This document shows, piece after piece, positions 8,161-20,640 of a stretch of DNA of 64,000 nucleotides. Each line of letters opens with the position of its first letter. The stretch's first letter is position 1. This DNA is from Pleurodeles waltl. Its lineage: Eukaryota > Chordata > Amphibia > Caudata > Salamandridae. The stretch covers positions 660,390,575 to 660,454,574 of the forward strand of contig NC_090451.1 of assembly GCF_031143425.1 (NCBI RefSeq). The letters run 5' to 3'. Made by a program: the position numbers and the translations under genes. A model generated the notes under the pieces. The model saw only the letters and a program-made list of their open reading frames with translations. It was not told the DNA's origin and made no database searches.

Positions 8161-11100
8161 TTTATGACTTTAGTAACAGAGAAATTCTTATTGAAATGAT
8201 GTGAAGTTAGTTAATATTTCACTCAAAACAATACAATACATCAAATGCTTGTTTTTAAATCTTCAATTTAAAATAAATTGCTTCCAGCAAATAAGTCCTG
8301 TCGGTCTGCGTGTGGCAGGTGTTGGGGTGAGGCCTTTCTGGTGGCCTCCGGGTTCTATGTGCTGTGCAGCACATCTGGGTGCCCCATCAAAAAATCCCTG
8401 CACCCCACCACTAAAAGCAGATTTAATCACCCTGGATATTATGCCCTACTGGTAGATTTTTAAGTACATAGAAATCAGTGTAATCATCTGCAAATCACCG
8501 GCATGAATTTGCAAAAGCAAATTATAGCGCTTGCCTTTCTCAAAGACCCTTGGGAATTTTGTGTCCCTTGTATCAAATTCAAAAGAATATCTGTGCATCT
8601 CGTTTGGCTTGCGCATTGTTCAGATGTGAGTATATTTCCTGATCCCAAATATGTGTGAAGTCCCAGCAGATGGTTGATGTGTCACTTGCACAGTCTAGGA
8701 CACCTATGACATGAAAATTGACTTTGAAATAGACAGTAGGCTTCACTGATTGCAGCTGGGAGCGTGGTAGTTAGAATTGCATATGCTGTGCTTTGATGGA
8801 CTGATTGCTTCTAACAAGTGTGTAAGGGATGGAGGAAATGATGTTTGTGAGATGCCAGTTCCTGGTGCAGGTGACTACAGATGCAGTACGGCAAGTAACT
8901 ACGTTTGCTGGCACAGCGGATCATTTTCCTTTTGTTGCTTCAAGATAGGTGCACTTTTGGCGGGGGGGGGGGGAGTGGGGGGTTTTGGGGTTAAATGATG
9001 ACTCTTCTTAATCTGTACCTTTGTGTGATCATGCACCTCTTGAATTCCAAACATTACATTTTTTGGCATCATGAAACCTGGGGGCACGTGTTAATAAGTG
9101 CCAACAGTACAAAAGCCCATTGGTACAGAAAGCAATAACTTAGTGCCCTGGCTCTAAATACCAAGTTTTACCAGGCTGTCAGCAAAAGACAGTGGGCAAT
9201 ACGGAGGAAGGGAAAAACGGGAAGGCGTCACAAAGGGAGAAAGCTGCAAGAGTGAGATGAAGGGGAAGGGCTGTAATGGATTCAATGGCTGTAATGGATT
9301 AAATGGCTTTAAAACTATGCTGCCTCAGTACTCCGTGCGCGCACATTTATTTGCAGTAGCGGAGTGTTTCAGAGGAACTTTGAGCACCGGCACGTTTTTA
9401 TTTACAAATTAAACACTGCACCAGATCCGTCTTTGCTCACCCTGCCCATGCTCCCAGTGTTGTCTTAAACTAAACTCCCGATCGTTCTTTCTTTGCGTCT
9501 CGCTGACTTTGGTGCGAGGATTTCACCCTATTTGCAGAGGTGCTAAATTGTGCAACGTCAGTGGACTTCCTTTTGCGTGAAATCAGGATGCTTTAGCCTG
9601 GTATACTCCCAGGCTCCTGCCACCTTTTAGGTGCTATTGCTCAAGTTTTTATCTGGTGCGGTGGCCCCACTGGTTAATCCTCGGCTCTGCCATGATTTCC
9701 TGTAAGGGACAACACAAGCCCTTCTGCTATGGTATAGGAGTAAATATACCGCCCTGTCACCTTCTTGTGAACGCAGCGTATTGAATGATCAGATTTCAAG
9801 TAAAACATTCTCAGCGCCGTGGGTGGGGCCTTCATGACATTTGATATGTATGAATTCCATATTATTAGCATGGCTGTCTTTAATTTGACAGTCTGGTTTA
9901 AATTAATCCCCTCTCTGCTCAGAGGGGGCTTCCTAAAGAAGCCCTAAATATCATAAAGCGATGACGATGACGTATGGATAACACGGGGTCTGGCGCATTT
10001 CCACCATCTTTCCAATCCGTGGTAAGGGATACCATTCCATGGCTTAAAGGCTTTAAACATACTCGGCACATGGGATATAGAGAATACAGAGAGCTTAAAA
10101 ACAACAATACTCTTGGCAACTACTATATAACTATATGAGCAAAGATTTAAAAGTGTGAGAACTTGTATTGAGGCAGGCCGGTGCAGTGTGACGCAGGCGT
10201 GGCCTGCCTCCCCCACTTAGATGTGGCTCTTCAGATGGCACTGTGAGGGCCAGGAGAGAGGAAGCCCGAAGGAGGGAAGGTCAGGAGGGGACTTAGAAAC
10301 CCCCGGCCGGTTCGGTCTTGCTCATGGGCCTAACTGACCACGTAGGATATGAATGCACAGTTGGGCAACTCAGATACCAGGTTGGTCCACTCCCTATAAT
10401 ACCTTTGGTTAAGGCAGCGGCACCATCCCTCTCTGGCTGTCACTGGAGCCCTTCTAGTTCCTTCAGTCACCCGAATTCCAAGGGTGGGCTGCCCATCGCA
10501 GTCCTCGTACCTCCTGATTAGCATGTGCCATGACAAATGTGCAGCACAAAACCAGAGTTCTCAAAGAACATGACATCTATGGTAGTGAGGGATGGGGCTG
10601 CTACGGTAAAGCTGGAGGCTAAAAAAAAAAAAAAAAACGTGTGTTGAAGCAGGTATGGAGACAGGCTGACCACGGCACTGGCGGGTCTCTTCCTTTCCCT
10701 CACTTTCTATTATTTTTTGAAAATTAGCAGCAATCCCCAGCACACAACGCTGCCTTCCCTCAAGTCTGGCACTGTCTGCACCATGGTGCACACTATTTAC
10801 TGTAAATGTCTGCATTGTCAGAACATGGCTATTTTGTTTGTGTTTTAGTATTCTTAGATTGTCTCGGTGTACTCTGAAGCAGCCATTAATCAATAACCTA
10901 TCGCTACGTGAAACTCCCACAGAACCTAATCCGGTTTTCTGCCTACTAAATTACTTTGCTAGGACACATTTTATTGCATATAATTTTCTTATTTATTTTT
11001 TGCTATCGCACTTGCCACGGATTAAATCATACTTTCGTACAGGAGTCTTTGGTGATCCCATATGAACACTGGTGCATTGTCAAATACTAGTTCTTCAGTC

Positions 11101-11279
11101 CTTTCCTGTGTAACAGCAGGGAGTTAATTTCCCTCCAATGAAGTGGAAATCAGTTGCAGAGCTTTGGTTCTAGAATAAAAAGTCTAGGGTGTCTGCAGGA
11201 CTTGCAGAGAGCTGGAGCGAAAGATCTGGTGATGACAACGCTCAGATCTCACCTCGGACACAGCCCACATACACTATGC
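8161..11279. other. Unassigned non-coding sequence
   Basis: I find no gene or recognised element. Short open frames lack motifs and codon structure. Small landmarks are a G-rich run at 8962-8990, an A16 run at 10621-10637 and moderately AT-rich sequence elsewhere. Part of the left portion (to about 8460) may still be Ngaro-like 3' sequence. Confidence 0.5.
8962..8990 (+). repeat. G-rich tract, quadruplex-prone
   Basis: G12 is followed by AGT, G6, TTTT and G4. The spacing satisfies the usual G-quadruplex pattern of four or more G runs with short loops. No gene is nearby. Confidence 0.7.
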
Positions 11280-11282
11280 CCT

Positions 11283-11309
11283 GTATGTGTGTATGTGTAT
11301 GTGTATGTG

Positions 11310-11361
<52 letters not shown>
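11283..11361. repeat. TGTATG / TA microsatellite
   Basis: GTATGTGTATGT-type hexamer repeats grade into an uninterrupted (TA)n of about 24 units. A compound microsatellite. Confidence 0.95.
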
Positions 11362-11365
<4 letters not shown>

Positions 11366-12654
11366 CCCTTTCAATGAAGACTAAGCAGCTCGGATCAGTG
11401 CTTAGCTTGTGTAAAAGTAAGTCTAGGGGCCAAAGTTCTTCTTAGGAGCCCTCTGCTTCTGGATGCGAAAATTAAGACTTCTTAGTACAGATTCCACCTC
11501 ACCCATCTTTCTTCAAACACCCTGCAGTTTCTCTATTTCACTATTGCACGTTCTTTCTTATCTCTGCTTTCTCTCAATATTTTTCTTCCTCAGCCTCCCT
11601 TTTCTTCCTTTCTGCCCTTAACTTTTTTTGCTCTGAGGCAAAGTATGTTGATATTAAATAAGTACAGATCATCAAAAATGAGTCCTAGTGCCCAACAACT
11701 GCAACCAGTGGTACAAATTAAGCCCTGTATTGACTCGCCTGATAGGCTTTACGCCATAGCAATTCATCTTGTCAGTTGGGTTTTTATTAAATAAAAATGG
11801 AAAGGATTTGTAAATTTTCAGAAAATGTGGTCTTAGTCTGGCATTTTGGAAGACTATCAAATCTTCGCTGAGTCATCTATCTTGAAAACGCACTTCCTTA
11901 CATCATTACTTTTCAAAGACCCTGCATAGACTCTCAGATACAGAAAAGATGTCCATATTTTAGACAAGCCTTTACATTAGCCACAATTCTTAAAATCATT
12001 TTCAGAACATTGATAAACCGTTTCGATTTCTCACAAAGTATATTATCACTTTTTCACACGTTCTACATTGTTGTGATCCTGAACACACTCGACTTCCAAA
12101 AACCACCACCACCCCTATCTGCTAGTAAGAAGAGATCTACGCACTCCTTACTAGTAATCAGAATTGAGAGGCACCTTTGACACCTCGCCTAATTCAGACA
12201 CATGGCAGGAGTCCAATAGAAGCACTGCGGTCACATTTCGGGAGGAGGGGGGGATTAGATTGGGGGCTTCAAGAACAGAATCAAAAAATGAAATGATACA
12301 GGGGAACAAGTAAAAAATGGATCGGTAGGGTGCTGGAGGAAGCAGCTGCAGCCTTTCATCCTTACTGCCCACCCACCTCAGACTGGACATCAATCACGGA
12401 CTTAGTCACACTTGTCTAACCATTTGGACCTTCTTCGACAGTCCACTTATTCAGCGGAAGCTCTGGCTTTGCATTCATTCTACCAAGGGCCTGCACTACA
12501 CTGCCTTAGATTGGAGCTTTTAGCTCCAGTTCCTTTCCAAGGGGAGTTTTTGGTGCATTACCTTTTCGTATTTGGTGGTATATTGGCAACCAGGAGAAAA
12601 TTACTAAAGAGAGTGCACTATAGTTATACTTGTGAAGCTGGGTCTTGTGTCTCC
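11362..12654. other. Unassigned non-coding sequence
   Basis: Pyrimidine-rich at 11500-11640, otherwise ordinary AT-rich sequence. The open frames at about 12151-12393 (-) and 12412-12663 (+) have no recognisable domain and look like chance. Confidence 0.5.
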
Positions 12655-12830
12655 CCTAACTGATGCATGTCCTGCAGGAATCTGTGCTTAAGCTCCTGAT
12701 CACAGGTTTGAATCCTGGTGAGCCCAATCAGCCTTTGAGTCTTCCAAGGTCGGCATAATGATTACCGCTGACTTTGGTAACAGTAATCGTCGGTCATACA
12801 GCACGACGTGCCACGGGACAAAACGTGCCC
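12655..12830 (+). mobile_element. Possible tRNA-derived SINE
   Basis: GGTTTGAATCC (about 12709-12719) matches the RNA polymerase III B box with one change. It is followed by CAGCCTTTGAGTCTTCCAAG and GTCGGCATAATGA, resembling the body of tRNA-derived vertebrate SINEs. The A box is not clear and no terminal duplication was found. Confidence 0.3.
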
Positions 12831-13019
12831 TTAACAGTTCTACATTTTATGTTACTTTGCTTTACAGTGCCTAAGTGCACTGAACCAGGTTTACTGGAGA
12901 CACGTCTACTATGGTTCTGGCTGTGGCCAGAGTATAGTTCCAGAATACTGCAGTAGGTTGTCAGGAGAACCGTGGCTCTCAGCTGCATCTGTTAACACGA
13001 GACGCATGGTCAAATAGTG

Positions 13020-13915
13020 ATGTCTGTCATTTTCTACCAACTCAGTCCTCTACAGCAGAGACACAGCAGCAACGTTTTACTCCCGTAGAAAGATATGTCC
13101 ACCATCTGAATCTACCACAGCATGTTCGCAGAAATCTCTGGCCCTGTTTAGTTATGCAGCCACTCGTTCTACCACAAGACTTTACTGCAGTTTCTACCAT
13201 TAGACTGAACTGCAGTTTCTACCATCAGACTGAACTGCAGTTTCTACCACCCGAATCAACGACAGCAGGTACACCGAAATCTCTGGGCCTGTTTAGTTCC
13301 CCAACCACTCGTTTCTACCTCCTGACTGTACTGCAGTTTCTACCACCTGAATCTACCACAGCAGGTACGGAGAAATTTCTGGGCCTGTTTAGTTCCCCGA
13401 CCACTAGTTTCTACCACCGGACTACTGCAGTTTCTACCACCTGAATCTGGTGCAGCAGGTGCGTAGCAATCTCTGGGCCCGTTTAGTCCAGCAGCTACTT
13501 GTTTCTACAACCTGGCTCTACTGCAGTTTCTACCACCTGAATCTACCACAGCAGGTACACAGAAATCTCTGGCACTCTTTAGTTCCACAGCCACTAGTTG
13601 TAACACCTGACTTTACTGCAGGTTCTACGACCCAAATCTGGCACAGCAGGTACACAAAAACCTCTGGGCCTGTTTAATTCAGCAGCCACTTGTTTCTACC
13701 ACCTGACCATATTGCAGTTTCTACCACCTGACCCTACTGCAGTTTCTACCACCTGAATCTACCACAGTAGGTACACTGAAATCTCTGGGCCTGTTTAGTT
13801 TGCAGCCACTCCTTCGTACCACCCAACTCTACTGCAGTTTCTACCACCTGAATCTGCAGGTACGTTGGAATCTCTGGGCCGGTTTAGTTCCAGAGTCACT
13901 CATTTTAAGGTTTCA
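13020..13915. repeat. ~95 bp minisatellite, block 1
   Basis: The phrase AAATCTCTGGGCCTGTTTAG recurs with small changes at about 13132, 13280, 13373, 13469, 13563, 13658, 13770 and 13869, mostly 93-99 bp apart. Each unit contains one or more copies of a ~22 bp sub-repeat TTTCTACCACCTGAATCTAC, which ends in CTGCAG or CAGCAGGTAC. Copies are well diverged. Open frames across it are repeats of QFLPPES-like peptides with no known function. Confidence 0.9.
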
Positions 13916-15696
13916 CACAAGCTTACGGCCTCTTGTATATACTTATATACTTCTTTGTGGGCTCTCTACATTTTCATTACTTTATTTCAGTGACCTTAAA
14001 AAATCGTTGCTTGCTAGTGGTCAATCCTTTCTCTGTCTCACCCTTTCCTCAGTTGTATACTACCCTGGAGCATGGCCTGGTACTTTTACCCATCCACTTG
14101 TGCCACTGAGCATGTGCTTAGGGACTACTTTTTTCATAGGCGAAGAGTATTTGACCAGCACACTGGACGTTTTCAGTGATTCCAGTCAGTTTCTGTAAAC
14201 AGGGCTGTGAATCATGTTCTTCGCTGGTTACGTGTGCTGTGCACTCAAAGACCGAGGGCAAATGTTAGAGGCTGTTTAATGAAGGTGCCCAATTCCGCCC
14301 CCTGCCGCCGCCATGCAAAGACAATCATGGCCAGGACTATGTTTGCATCGATTTCTGTATGTGCTGCCGATGCATAAAGAAAATTGTTACCATTACAATA
14401 TTTAAATGTATATTCCACCAATTTAAAATTGCCGGTGCACGTCATGCGCCATGATGTCATTAATGTCAGGATGAGGCCGTCTCTTTTCTTTCGCTGTTGC
14501 TTGTTATTTCCTGAGATTATGCCACATACTGCAAAACGATGTAGAGGTAAGTGCCTGACAGCCCAGTCAACTGTTACAGGAATACTACAGCTATCTTGGT
14601 ACCATTACAGTTTTGAAATATACAAACAACAGTTACTTGAGACACTTGAATTTTCATATGTTTTTAATATATCTTAATTACGAAAATTATGGTCAAGCGA
14701 TTCTTATTAATATCAGGTTTACATAATTCCCAACCATGCTACACTTTACAATTTCTGCAATAATGTATTGGATACAAACTTTTAAACTGGAAACAAGCCA
14801 CCAAACATGTCCCATAGACGTTATCCTCATAATTCCCGGTTTATTAACAACTACGCTGGTATCCACTTTTAAACTTGAAACCTGTGTGACTCAACAATGA
14901 CAGCCATCTTTGACTAGTGCTCTTCAACTGGAAATGGTAAAGAGTTGCACCACATTTTTAGCAAATAATGCATTATTTTGAGCACTCCATCAAATAGAGT
15001 AGTTGCATACAATAATATTTAACCTTCAAGTGTATATCCAATAGAGAATGCTAAATACAACAAATTAGTTTGCAGCTCATAGTTAACATTTTACTTTAAT
15101 ATTTAAAATCAATTGTCTGCTTACTACTCGAGTATTTTTACTTACTTTTACAATTTATCAATTTGCAACACTTTTTTATGCTGAACAGGATTCAGTGTCA
15201 TTAGAAGGCATCGTCAGGCTGAGCATTTGCAGTTGTCCATTTTCTATTTCCAGCCTTCGTTATTTTACCTGGACAGTCTTGGTATGTGCGGCTGTGCCCA
15301 TTCCCCACCCTTACCCCAGACAGTCCTTCTTCTGTCTTCACTAGCTCTAGAACTCTCCTGGCATTGCTCATACAGCTACTCCGGTGTCATCATACTAGCA
15401 CGCTACTGCATCCTCTTTGGTGAGCTGCAGGGCTATAGTTTACAGCCTCTGTCTCATCGACCCACTTAACCTCTCATCCCTCTGCCCCGTACTGTCTTAT
15501 ATGTGACAGGAATTACCTTAAAGTGTGTTGCAGAGGACCTACCTACACCTGGCCTGCGACCTTCCACAGGGTTGGATTTGACTTTTGCACTGAATGTTTA
15601 ACCTGCTTGTAGCCTCGACAGCTAGTGCAATTTATTTGTGTGGTTTTGGGCTCATATTACGAGTGACCCCAATACCCCCACTGTTTATTTGCCAGT

Positions 15697-15882
15697 AATT
15701 ATACATTTTTCACATTTTGGACCTCAGTTGTGCTGGGTCTCAGTCTAGCCGGGGAATGAGGTACGACATAGTGCTAGCAGGCTGGAGCTAATTATACATT
15801 TTTCACATTTTGGGCCTGGGTAGTGCTAAGTGCCAGTCTATCCGCGGCATGTGGTACAGCCTAGTATTTGCAGGCTGGAACT
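15697..15882. repeat. 93-bp direct tandem duplication
   Basis: AATTATACATTTTTCACATT begins at 15697 and again at 15790. Both copies go on through GTGCT, CAGTCTA and GCAGGCTGGA landmarks at matching offsets. The two copies differ at many positions, so the duplication is old. Confidence 0.85.
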
Positions 15883-16504
15883 CAACTGCCTTTGGGTACT
15901 TTCAACAGACCCATGACCTTGTGGCGCAAAACTTTGCTCAACATTGACCTATCTGGCAAGGGGCATTACATGAAACTAGTATATTTAGAGGGTTGGGTAT
16001 GTTCTGTTCTAGTCACCAACTCGGTTACTGTACCAGTTATTAATAATCTAAATGAGTAGTCATGCATGTACAACATTAGAACGCATCCTTGCTTTTAACA
16101 GACAACAGGCCCCTCCACCAAATTGTTAAGCACAACATGCTTTTTCTGTTAAGGTCATTCCTGGGTCCTCACACTAGGATGAGAAGCTTGGGGGGATGGT
16201 GATGGGGACAAAAGAGTCACCCCTTCCCACCATTCAATGTCTTTTTGAAGCTATCTCATGGCTGAAACTTTTGTTTTACAGCTGGGAGTAGTTTGTGTTT
16301 CAAGGGCCTTGTTTGTAATAGTATTACAGTAGGCCTTCAAGGCCTGAAAATGTGTAAAGCACTATGCCCTCTACCTGTATGTTTATACTGCATTACTTTC
16401 TGCCATTCTGGTTTCATATCGTAAGGCCCTTTAGGGATTGACTATAGGCTTACATGACTGTTTCTTACAAATGCTATTTTTATCATGGTGTCCTCTAGAG
16501 GCTG

Positions 16505-16720
16505 TTCTGAGCATCACAGTCAAGATACTACATCATCAGCTTGGAAACTCATTCCATAATGCTTTGCGGGGCATTCCTTTTACAAACATTTTTGCCCTTA
16601 ACTCACTGTGTGGTGGTCCTAGGACAATGGGACTCTTGAGCATTAAAGTCAAGATACTACAATATTCACTGCACTCTGGAACTGCCCTTAACTCACCTGC
16701 ACAGCACACACGGTCTCCAG
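16505..16720. repeat. Diverged direct duplication (~90-128 bp spacing)
   Basis: GAGCAT[CT]A[CA]AGTCAAGATACTAC occurs at about 16509 and 16637, and GCCCTTAACTCAC at about 16597 and 16684. The unequal spacing indicates indels after duplication. Confidence 0.6.
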
Positions 16721-16847
16721 GTCATCTCTGGATCTCCACACTAGGAACCCCAAAATAATAATATTAAAAAAATATAATAAATAATGGCAATATTTTCATT
16801 TTTGCTGCAGATAGAGCAAGATGATAAATCAAAGTGCTTTAGTTATA

Positions 16848-16945
16848 GGCAGAGCCATTGGAATTATGCAGCAGAGCGGACCAAATAATGCTGCAGGGAT
16901 GACCAATTTATGTGGCATGAAAAGATCAGTTATGCTTTTACAATG
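16848..16945. repeat. Dispersed-repeat fragment shared with ~38.5 kb
   Basis: GCCATTGGAATTATGC is followed by alternations of GCAGCAG, AATAATGCTGCA and ATGTGGCATGAAAA. It resembles the segment starting at 38525 (GCCACTGGAATTATGC, with later ATGCTGCATAATC). The two probably derive from one dispersed family of unknown class. Confidence 0.45.
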
Positions 16946-16975
16946 CCAGTAGCTCTTACTCAAGCATTACAAATG

Positions 16976-17957
16976 CTTGTTACCGCCCTACTCTACTGCA
17001 GTTACTACCGCCCGGCTCTACTGCAGTTACTACCACCTCAATCTGGCACAGCAAGTATGTAGGACTCTCTGGGCCTCTTTAGTTCCACAGCCACCCATTT
17101 CTACCATCTGACTATTGCAGTTTCTACCATCTGGAGCAACAGTTACGTTGAAATCTCTTGGCCTCTTGTTCCACAGCCACCCATTTCTACCACCTGACTT
17201 TTGCAGTTTCTACCATCTGGAGCAACAGTTAAGTTGAAATCTCTGGGCCTCTTGTTCCACAGCCAACAGTATCTACCACCTGAATCTGGCGCACCAAGTA
17301 CATAGGAATCTCTGGGCCTCTTTAGTTCCACCGCCACTCATTCCTAGCACCTTACTGCTGCAGGTTCTACCACCGACTCTACTCCAGTTTCTAGCACCTG
17401 ACTACTGCAGTTTCTGACTCCAGACTCCGCTGCAGTTTCTACCACCTGAATCTAGCACAGCAGGTACATTAGAATCTCTGGGCCTCTTTAGCTACACAGC
17501 CACCCATTTCTATTACCTGACTCTACTGCAGTTTCTATCACCTGAATTTGGTGCATCAGTTATGTAGGAATCTCTGTGCCTCTTTAGTTCCGTGGCCACA
17601 TGTTTCTACCACTCAACTGTACAGCAGTTTCTACCACCTTAATCTGGACAGGTACCTAGGCATCTCTGGAGCTCTTTAGTTCCACCACCACTCGTTTCTC
17701 CTACCTGCCTTTACTAAAGTTTCTACCACTTGAACCTTGAGCTGCAGGTACGTAGGACTCTCTGGGCCTCTTTAGTACCAGTCACTAGTTTTCAGCACCT
17801 GACTCTACTGCAGTTTCTAGCACCCGACTCCTGCAGATTCTAGCGCCTGAATCTGGCACAGCAGGTACGTAGGAATCTGGGTCTTTTTAGTTCCACAGCC
17901 ACCCATTTCTGCCACCAGAATATACTGCAGTTTCTACCACCTGTATCTGAGCAAAAG
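16976..17957. repeat. ~95 bp minisatellite, block 2
   Basis: Same family as 13020-13915. The phrase TCTCTGGGCCTCTTTAGTTC recurs at about 17068, 17152, 17237, 17308, 17474, 17570, 17758 and 17872, with irregular spacing from loss or gain of the ~22 bp CTACCACCTGACTCTACTGC sub-repeats. The block stops at about 17957, where an unrelated repeat begins, and resumes at 25947. Confidence 0.9.
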
Positions 17958-18075
17958 GTAACTTCAGTTCTATTGCCCTGGACTTTGTACAAGGAAGCCA
18001 TTTTACCTGTGTACTGGACACGTGGCCCGCACCATAATGGTAACTCCAAACCTGGGCATGTTTGGTATCAAACAT
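17958..18075. mobile_element. Left part of a ~2 kb non-coding repeat split by DIRS
   Basis: Minisatellite identity ends near 17957, and DIRS sequence starts at 18076 after AAACAT. The right-hand continuation appears at 23998 (GTTGGAATCATACCC). Both parts lack coding sequence. The split by DIRS without visible target duplication is typical of tyrosine-recombinase integration. Confidence 0.5.
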
Positions 18076-18260
18076 TTCTGATGGATACAACTACCTGTGG
18101 ATTCCTCACCTATTGAATACTCCCATTGCGCCAGCATTCGACGGAAATCTTCTTCCTAGCTTCTGCACGTCGACGTCACAATTGCCCGCACGATGCCGTC
18201 TGACGTCATACAGGCAATAAGAGGTCCGTGCCGACGTCAGTTCCCTTTTTTCCGTGCCAT
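18076..18260 (+). repeat. DIRS left inverted terminal repeat
   Basis: The sequence from TTCTGATGGATACAACTACC through CATTCGACGGAAATCTTCTT to GCCGACGTCAG is the reverse complement of the right terminus (23798-23997), with scattered mismatches and one small indel near GACG[AGG]ACGTC. In DIRS elements the left repeat carries the promoter. The first ~40 bp are copied in reverse complement in the internal complementary region. Confidence 0.9.
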
Positions 18261-18348
18261 TCGAAACGGTTATCTTCGAGGGAGCTACTGTTGATGTATC
18301 GACAGTTACAGTTTGTTTTTTGGGCGATTTTTACTTTGCGACATTACA

Positions 18349-20223
18349 ATGTCGCAAAGAAAGTCAGGATTCAAGCCCTGCCGTGAGGGTGGTGGCAAAA
18401 TATCGGTAACGGACCCACATTCTGACTGCTTGTGGTGTCTTAGTTCCGACCATGATGTTGATAAGTGCGATTCTTGTCAACATATGAATCCTAAGGCCCT
18501 GAAAGAGCGTGAGGCCAAGCTTTTTCTTGCGAAGTCGAAAAAGAAGGAGAAGAGACATCATCGAAAGTCGTCGTCACCGAAGTCTCATCGGCGTCATCGG
18601 GACTCCCGGCGTCGTCGAGATTCACGGCGCCGGTCAAGTAGGGAGAGGTCTCGGTCGAGTTCTCCATCAGCTCGACGTTGGAAGACTTGGGAAGTCAGTC
18701 CCACTGTCACTCCCCAGCCGACGACGCCGTTACCATCTCCGGCTTCACCGACTTCACCCATGTCATCGGGCCATCCTCCTTCAGTGTTCGAGGTTCCGCA
18801 GCCTCAGATGTTTTCTCCGTCCTTGCAGACGTCGAGACCAGCGTAGGTGTCGCCTTCGAACCAGGCACCCCAGTACCCTGCTTTCCCGGCCCCTGGAGCG
18901 GACAGTACCGCATTCCTTAATGCGATGTTTTCCATCTTCCAACAGATGGCTCCAGGTGGTGGACCGGCTAGTCCTTTGGGCCCTTTGGCCTTCAACATGG
19001 GTGCTCCGACTCCACTTCGACCGGCACCCTTTATTCCCTTTCTCCCCCTGGGGAATGTGGGCTCGGCACCGGTATCAGCTCCGGTGGCTTCGGCTCCTAC
19101 GGCTTAGGCTCCTACGGCTTCGATTTTTCAGCCAGTGACGCCGTCTAGACCTCCTCCGACTCTGGGACAGTCTTCTCACCTTCCGGCTCCTCGTTCGGCG
19201 CCGAAGACAACTATGTTGCCTGTAGACCCGGCGTCTGACGGATCAGACGATCAGCGTCATTCTTCGATGTCTGCCGACACCATGTCGATGCCGAGGATAG
19301 AGAAGAGGCTGCACTCGAGGAGGCTTGCTCTCCGCCTCCTTGAAGAACAGGAATACCAGAGGCAAGCCTTGGAGGAAGGGGAGATTGAGGATTCTCGTGA
19401 GGGTCTCCATGGACTTGACACTGCTAGTGGCCTAGATACCTCCCCTGAATGGGACTTGTCATCACCTGGGGAGTACACAGAGGAGGCGGCCACTTTTCAT
19501 TCTGTTATCAGAAAGGCAGCTGGCTTCCTGGACCTCCCTTTGTCAGTGACTGAAGCCAAGCAGAACATCTTGACGGAAGTGTTGCACCCTGCTTCTACAT
19601 CAGCGGAGCCACTTTTGCCATTCAATGAAGCGCTACTGGACCCCATAATGGAAGTCTGGAAGAAGCCGATGTCTTCTTCAGCCATCAATAGATCTGTGGC
19701 TAGGAGGTATCGGGTTGCACCGGCTGACCCAGGTTTTCTTTCCAGGCATCCAACACCTGAAAGCCTGGTGGTCCAGGCTTCCTGCTCAGCAAGGTCTGCT
19801 CCTGGGTCCTTTCCAGCTGTACCCTCGGATAGAGACTCCAAGAAGATGGACATGTCATCCAAAAAGGTGTTCTCATCATGTAGCATGGCATTGAAGTCCA
19901 CCAATGCTACATGCATTTTAGGAAGATACATTTATGCCCTGATGGACGAGATTAAATCAACGCACACAGAGGTTCCTCAGGAATTATTAAGCCTGGTATC
20001 TGACGCTCGGGCAGCTGCAACTCAGGTTATCCAATCTGGGTTGGATACAACTGACTCGGTTGCTAGAGCAATGGGCACTGCTGTAGTTACAAGGAGGCAG
20101 GCCTGGCTTCGTAACTCAGGATTTTCCTCTGATGTGCAGTCGACCCTACTGGACCTTCCTTTTGATGGTAACAAGCTGTTTGGTGCCAAGGCGGATTCGG
20201 CCTTAGAAAGGTTCAAAGAGTAG
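18349..20223 (+). pseudogene. DIRS Gag, one frame with two in-frame TAG codons
   Basis: The ATG at 18349 (ACAATGTCG) follows the left repeat and opens a 625-codon frame interrupted only by TAG at 18844-18846 and TAG at 19105-19107. N-terminal residues 27-43 form a zinc-binding pattern (C27-x2-C30-x4-H35-x4-C40-x2-C43). Residues ~60-115 are Lys/Arg/Ser-rich with SR dipeptides, probably RNA binding. A Pro/Ser-rich linker containing both stops follows. The C-terminal half (from about 19290) is the conserved DIRS Gag core, with EEGEIED, AGFLDLP, HPTPESLVVQAS and a terminal FSSDVQSTLLDLPFDGNKLFG block. Gag packages the RNA in intact elements. As written, only a ~165-residue N-terminal piece would be made without readthrough. 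The frame ends at TAG 20221-20223, where a +/- shift moves the reading into another frame. Confidence 0.85.
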
Positions 20224-20640
20224 GGCCACGGCCAAGTCGCTGGGCTTGCAAGCCACTTCTTCTACTTCCTCCAGATTTTTTAGGAGGTTTCGAGGATTTG
20301 GTCGTGGTTCCTCCTCCTCCTCCTCCTCTCGAGGGAAATTGCAGCAACCCACCTCTGCTCTCTCCTATAGATCTTTCAGAGGGAGGGGTAGGGTCCGTAT
20401 CAGGGGAGCCACTCAGCAGCACTCTGCCCCTTCCTCTGGAGGGGTGCAGCAGGGGAAGCAGCCTTAGGCTTCCACCAATTCCCACTCACTCCACTCCTGT
20501 AGGGGGGAGGTTACTGAATTTGCTCCACAAGTGGGAGGTCATAACATCAGACTCCTGGATTACCAGCATTGTGAGAAAGGGCTATACCCTTCCCTTTCGG
20601 GAGTTTCCGCCCCCCCATCCCGCCCTGCCCATCTTATTGT
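20224..20640 (+). pseudogene. Frameshifted Gag-tail / pol N-terminal junction of DIRS
   Basis: Protein-like sequence continues after the Gag stop but jumps frames. Frame 2 (to 20467) gives a Ser-run and Arg/Gly-rich stretch with FRRFRGFGRG and FRGRGRVRIRG, an RGG-like RNA-binding tail. Frame 3 (from about 20478 to ~20620) gives LLNLLHKWEVITSDSWITSI and RKGYTLPF, the conserved N-terminal lead-in of DIRS RT. RT itself then runs in frame 1 from ~20641. At least three shifts in ~420 bp show decay. A programmed shift cannot be excluded for the first but is unlikely for all. Confidence 0.65.

Larger units (their letters stand above)
13916..16975. other. Unassigned sequence between minisatellite blocks
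   Basis: About 3 kb of mostly AT-rich sequence separates two blocks of the same minisatellite. It may be inserted DNA, but I found no transposon coding sequence or terminal repeats. It contains two local duplications (15697-15882 and 16505-16720) and a short dispersed-repeat fragment (16848-16945). Confidence 0.5.

Noticed and set aside
12700..12725. A tRNA gene based on the B-box-like GGTTTGAATCC
   Set aside because: No A box, acceptor stem or anticodon arm can be drawn. A degenerate tRNA-derived SINE is more likely.
13020..17957. CRISPR-like alternation of short repeats and spacers in the minisatellite
   Set aside because: Units are diverged, unequal and themselves repetitive between the repeats. 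The genome is clearly eukaryotic.
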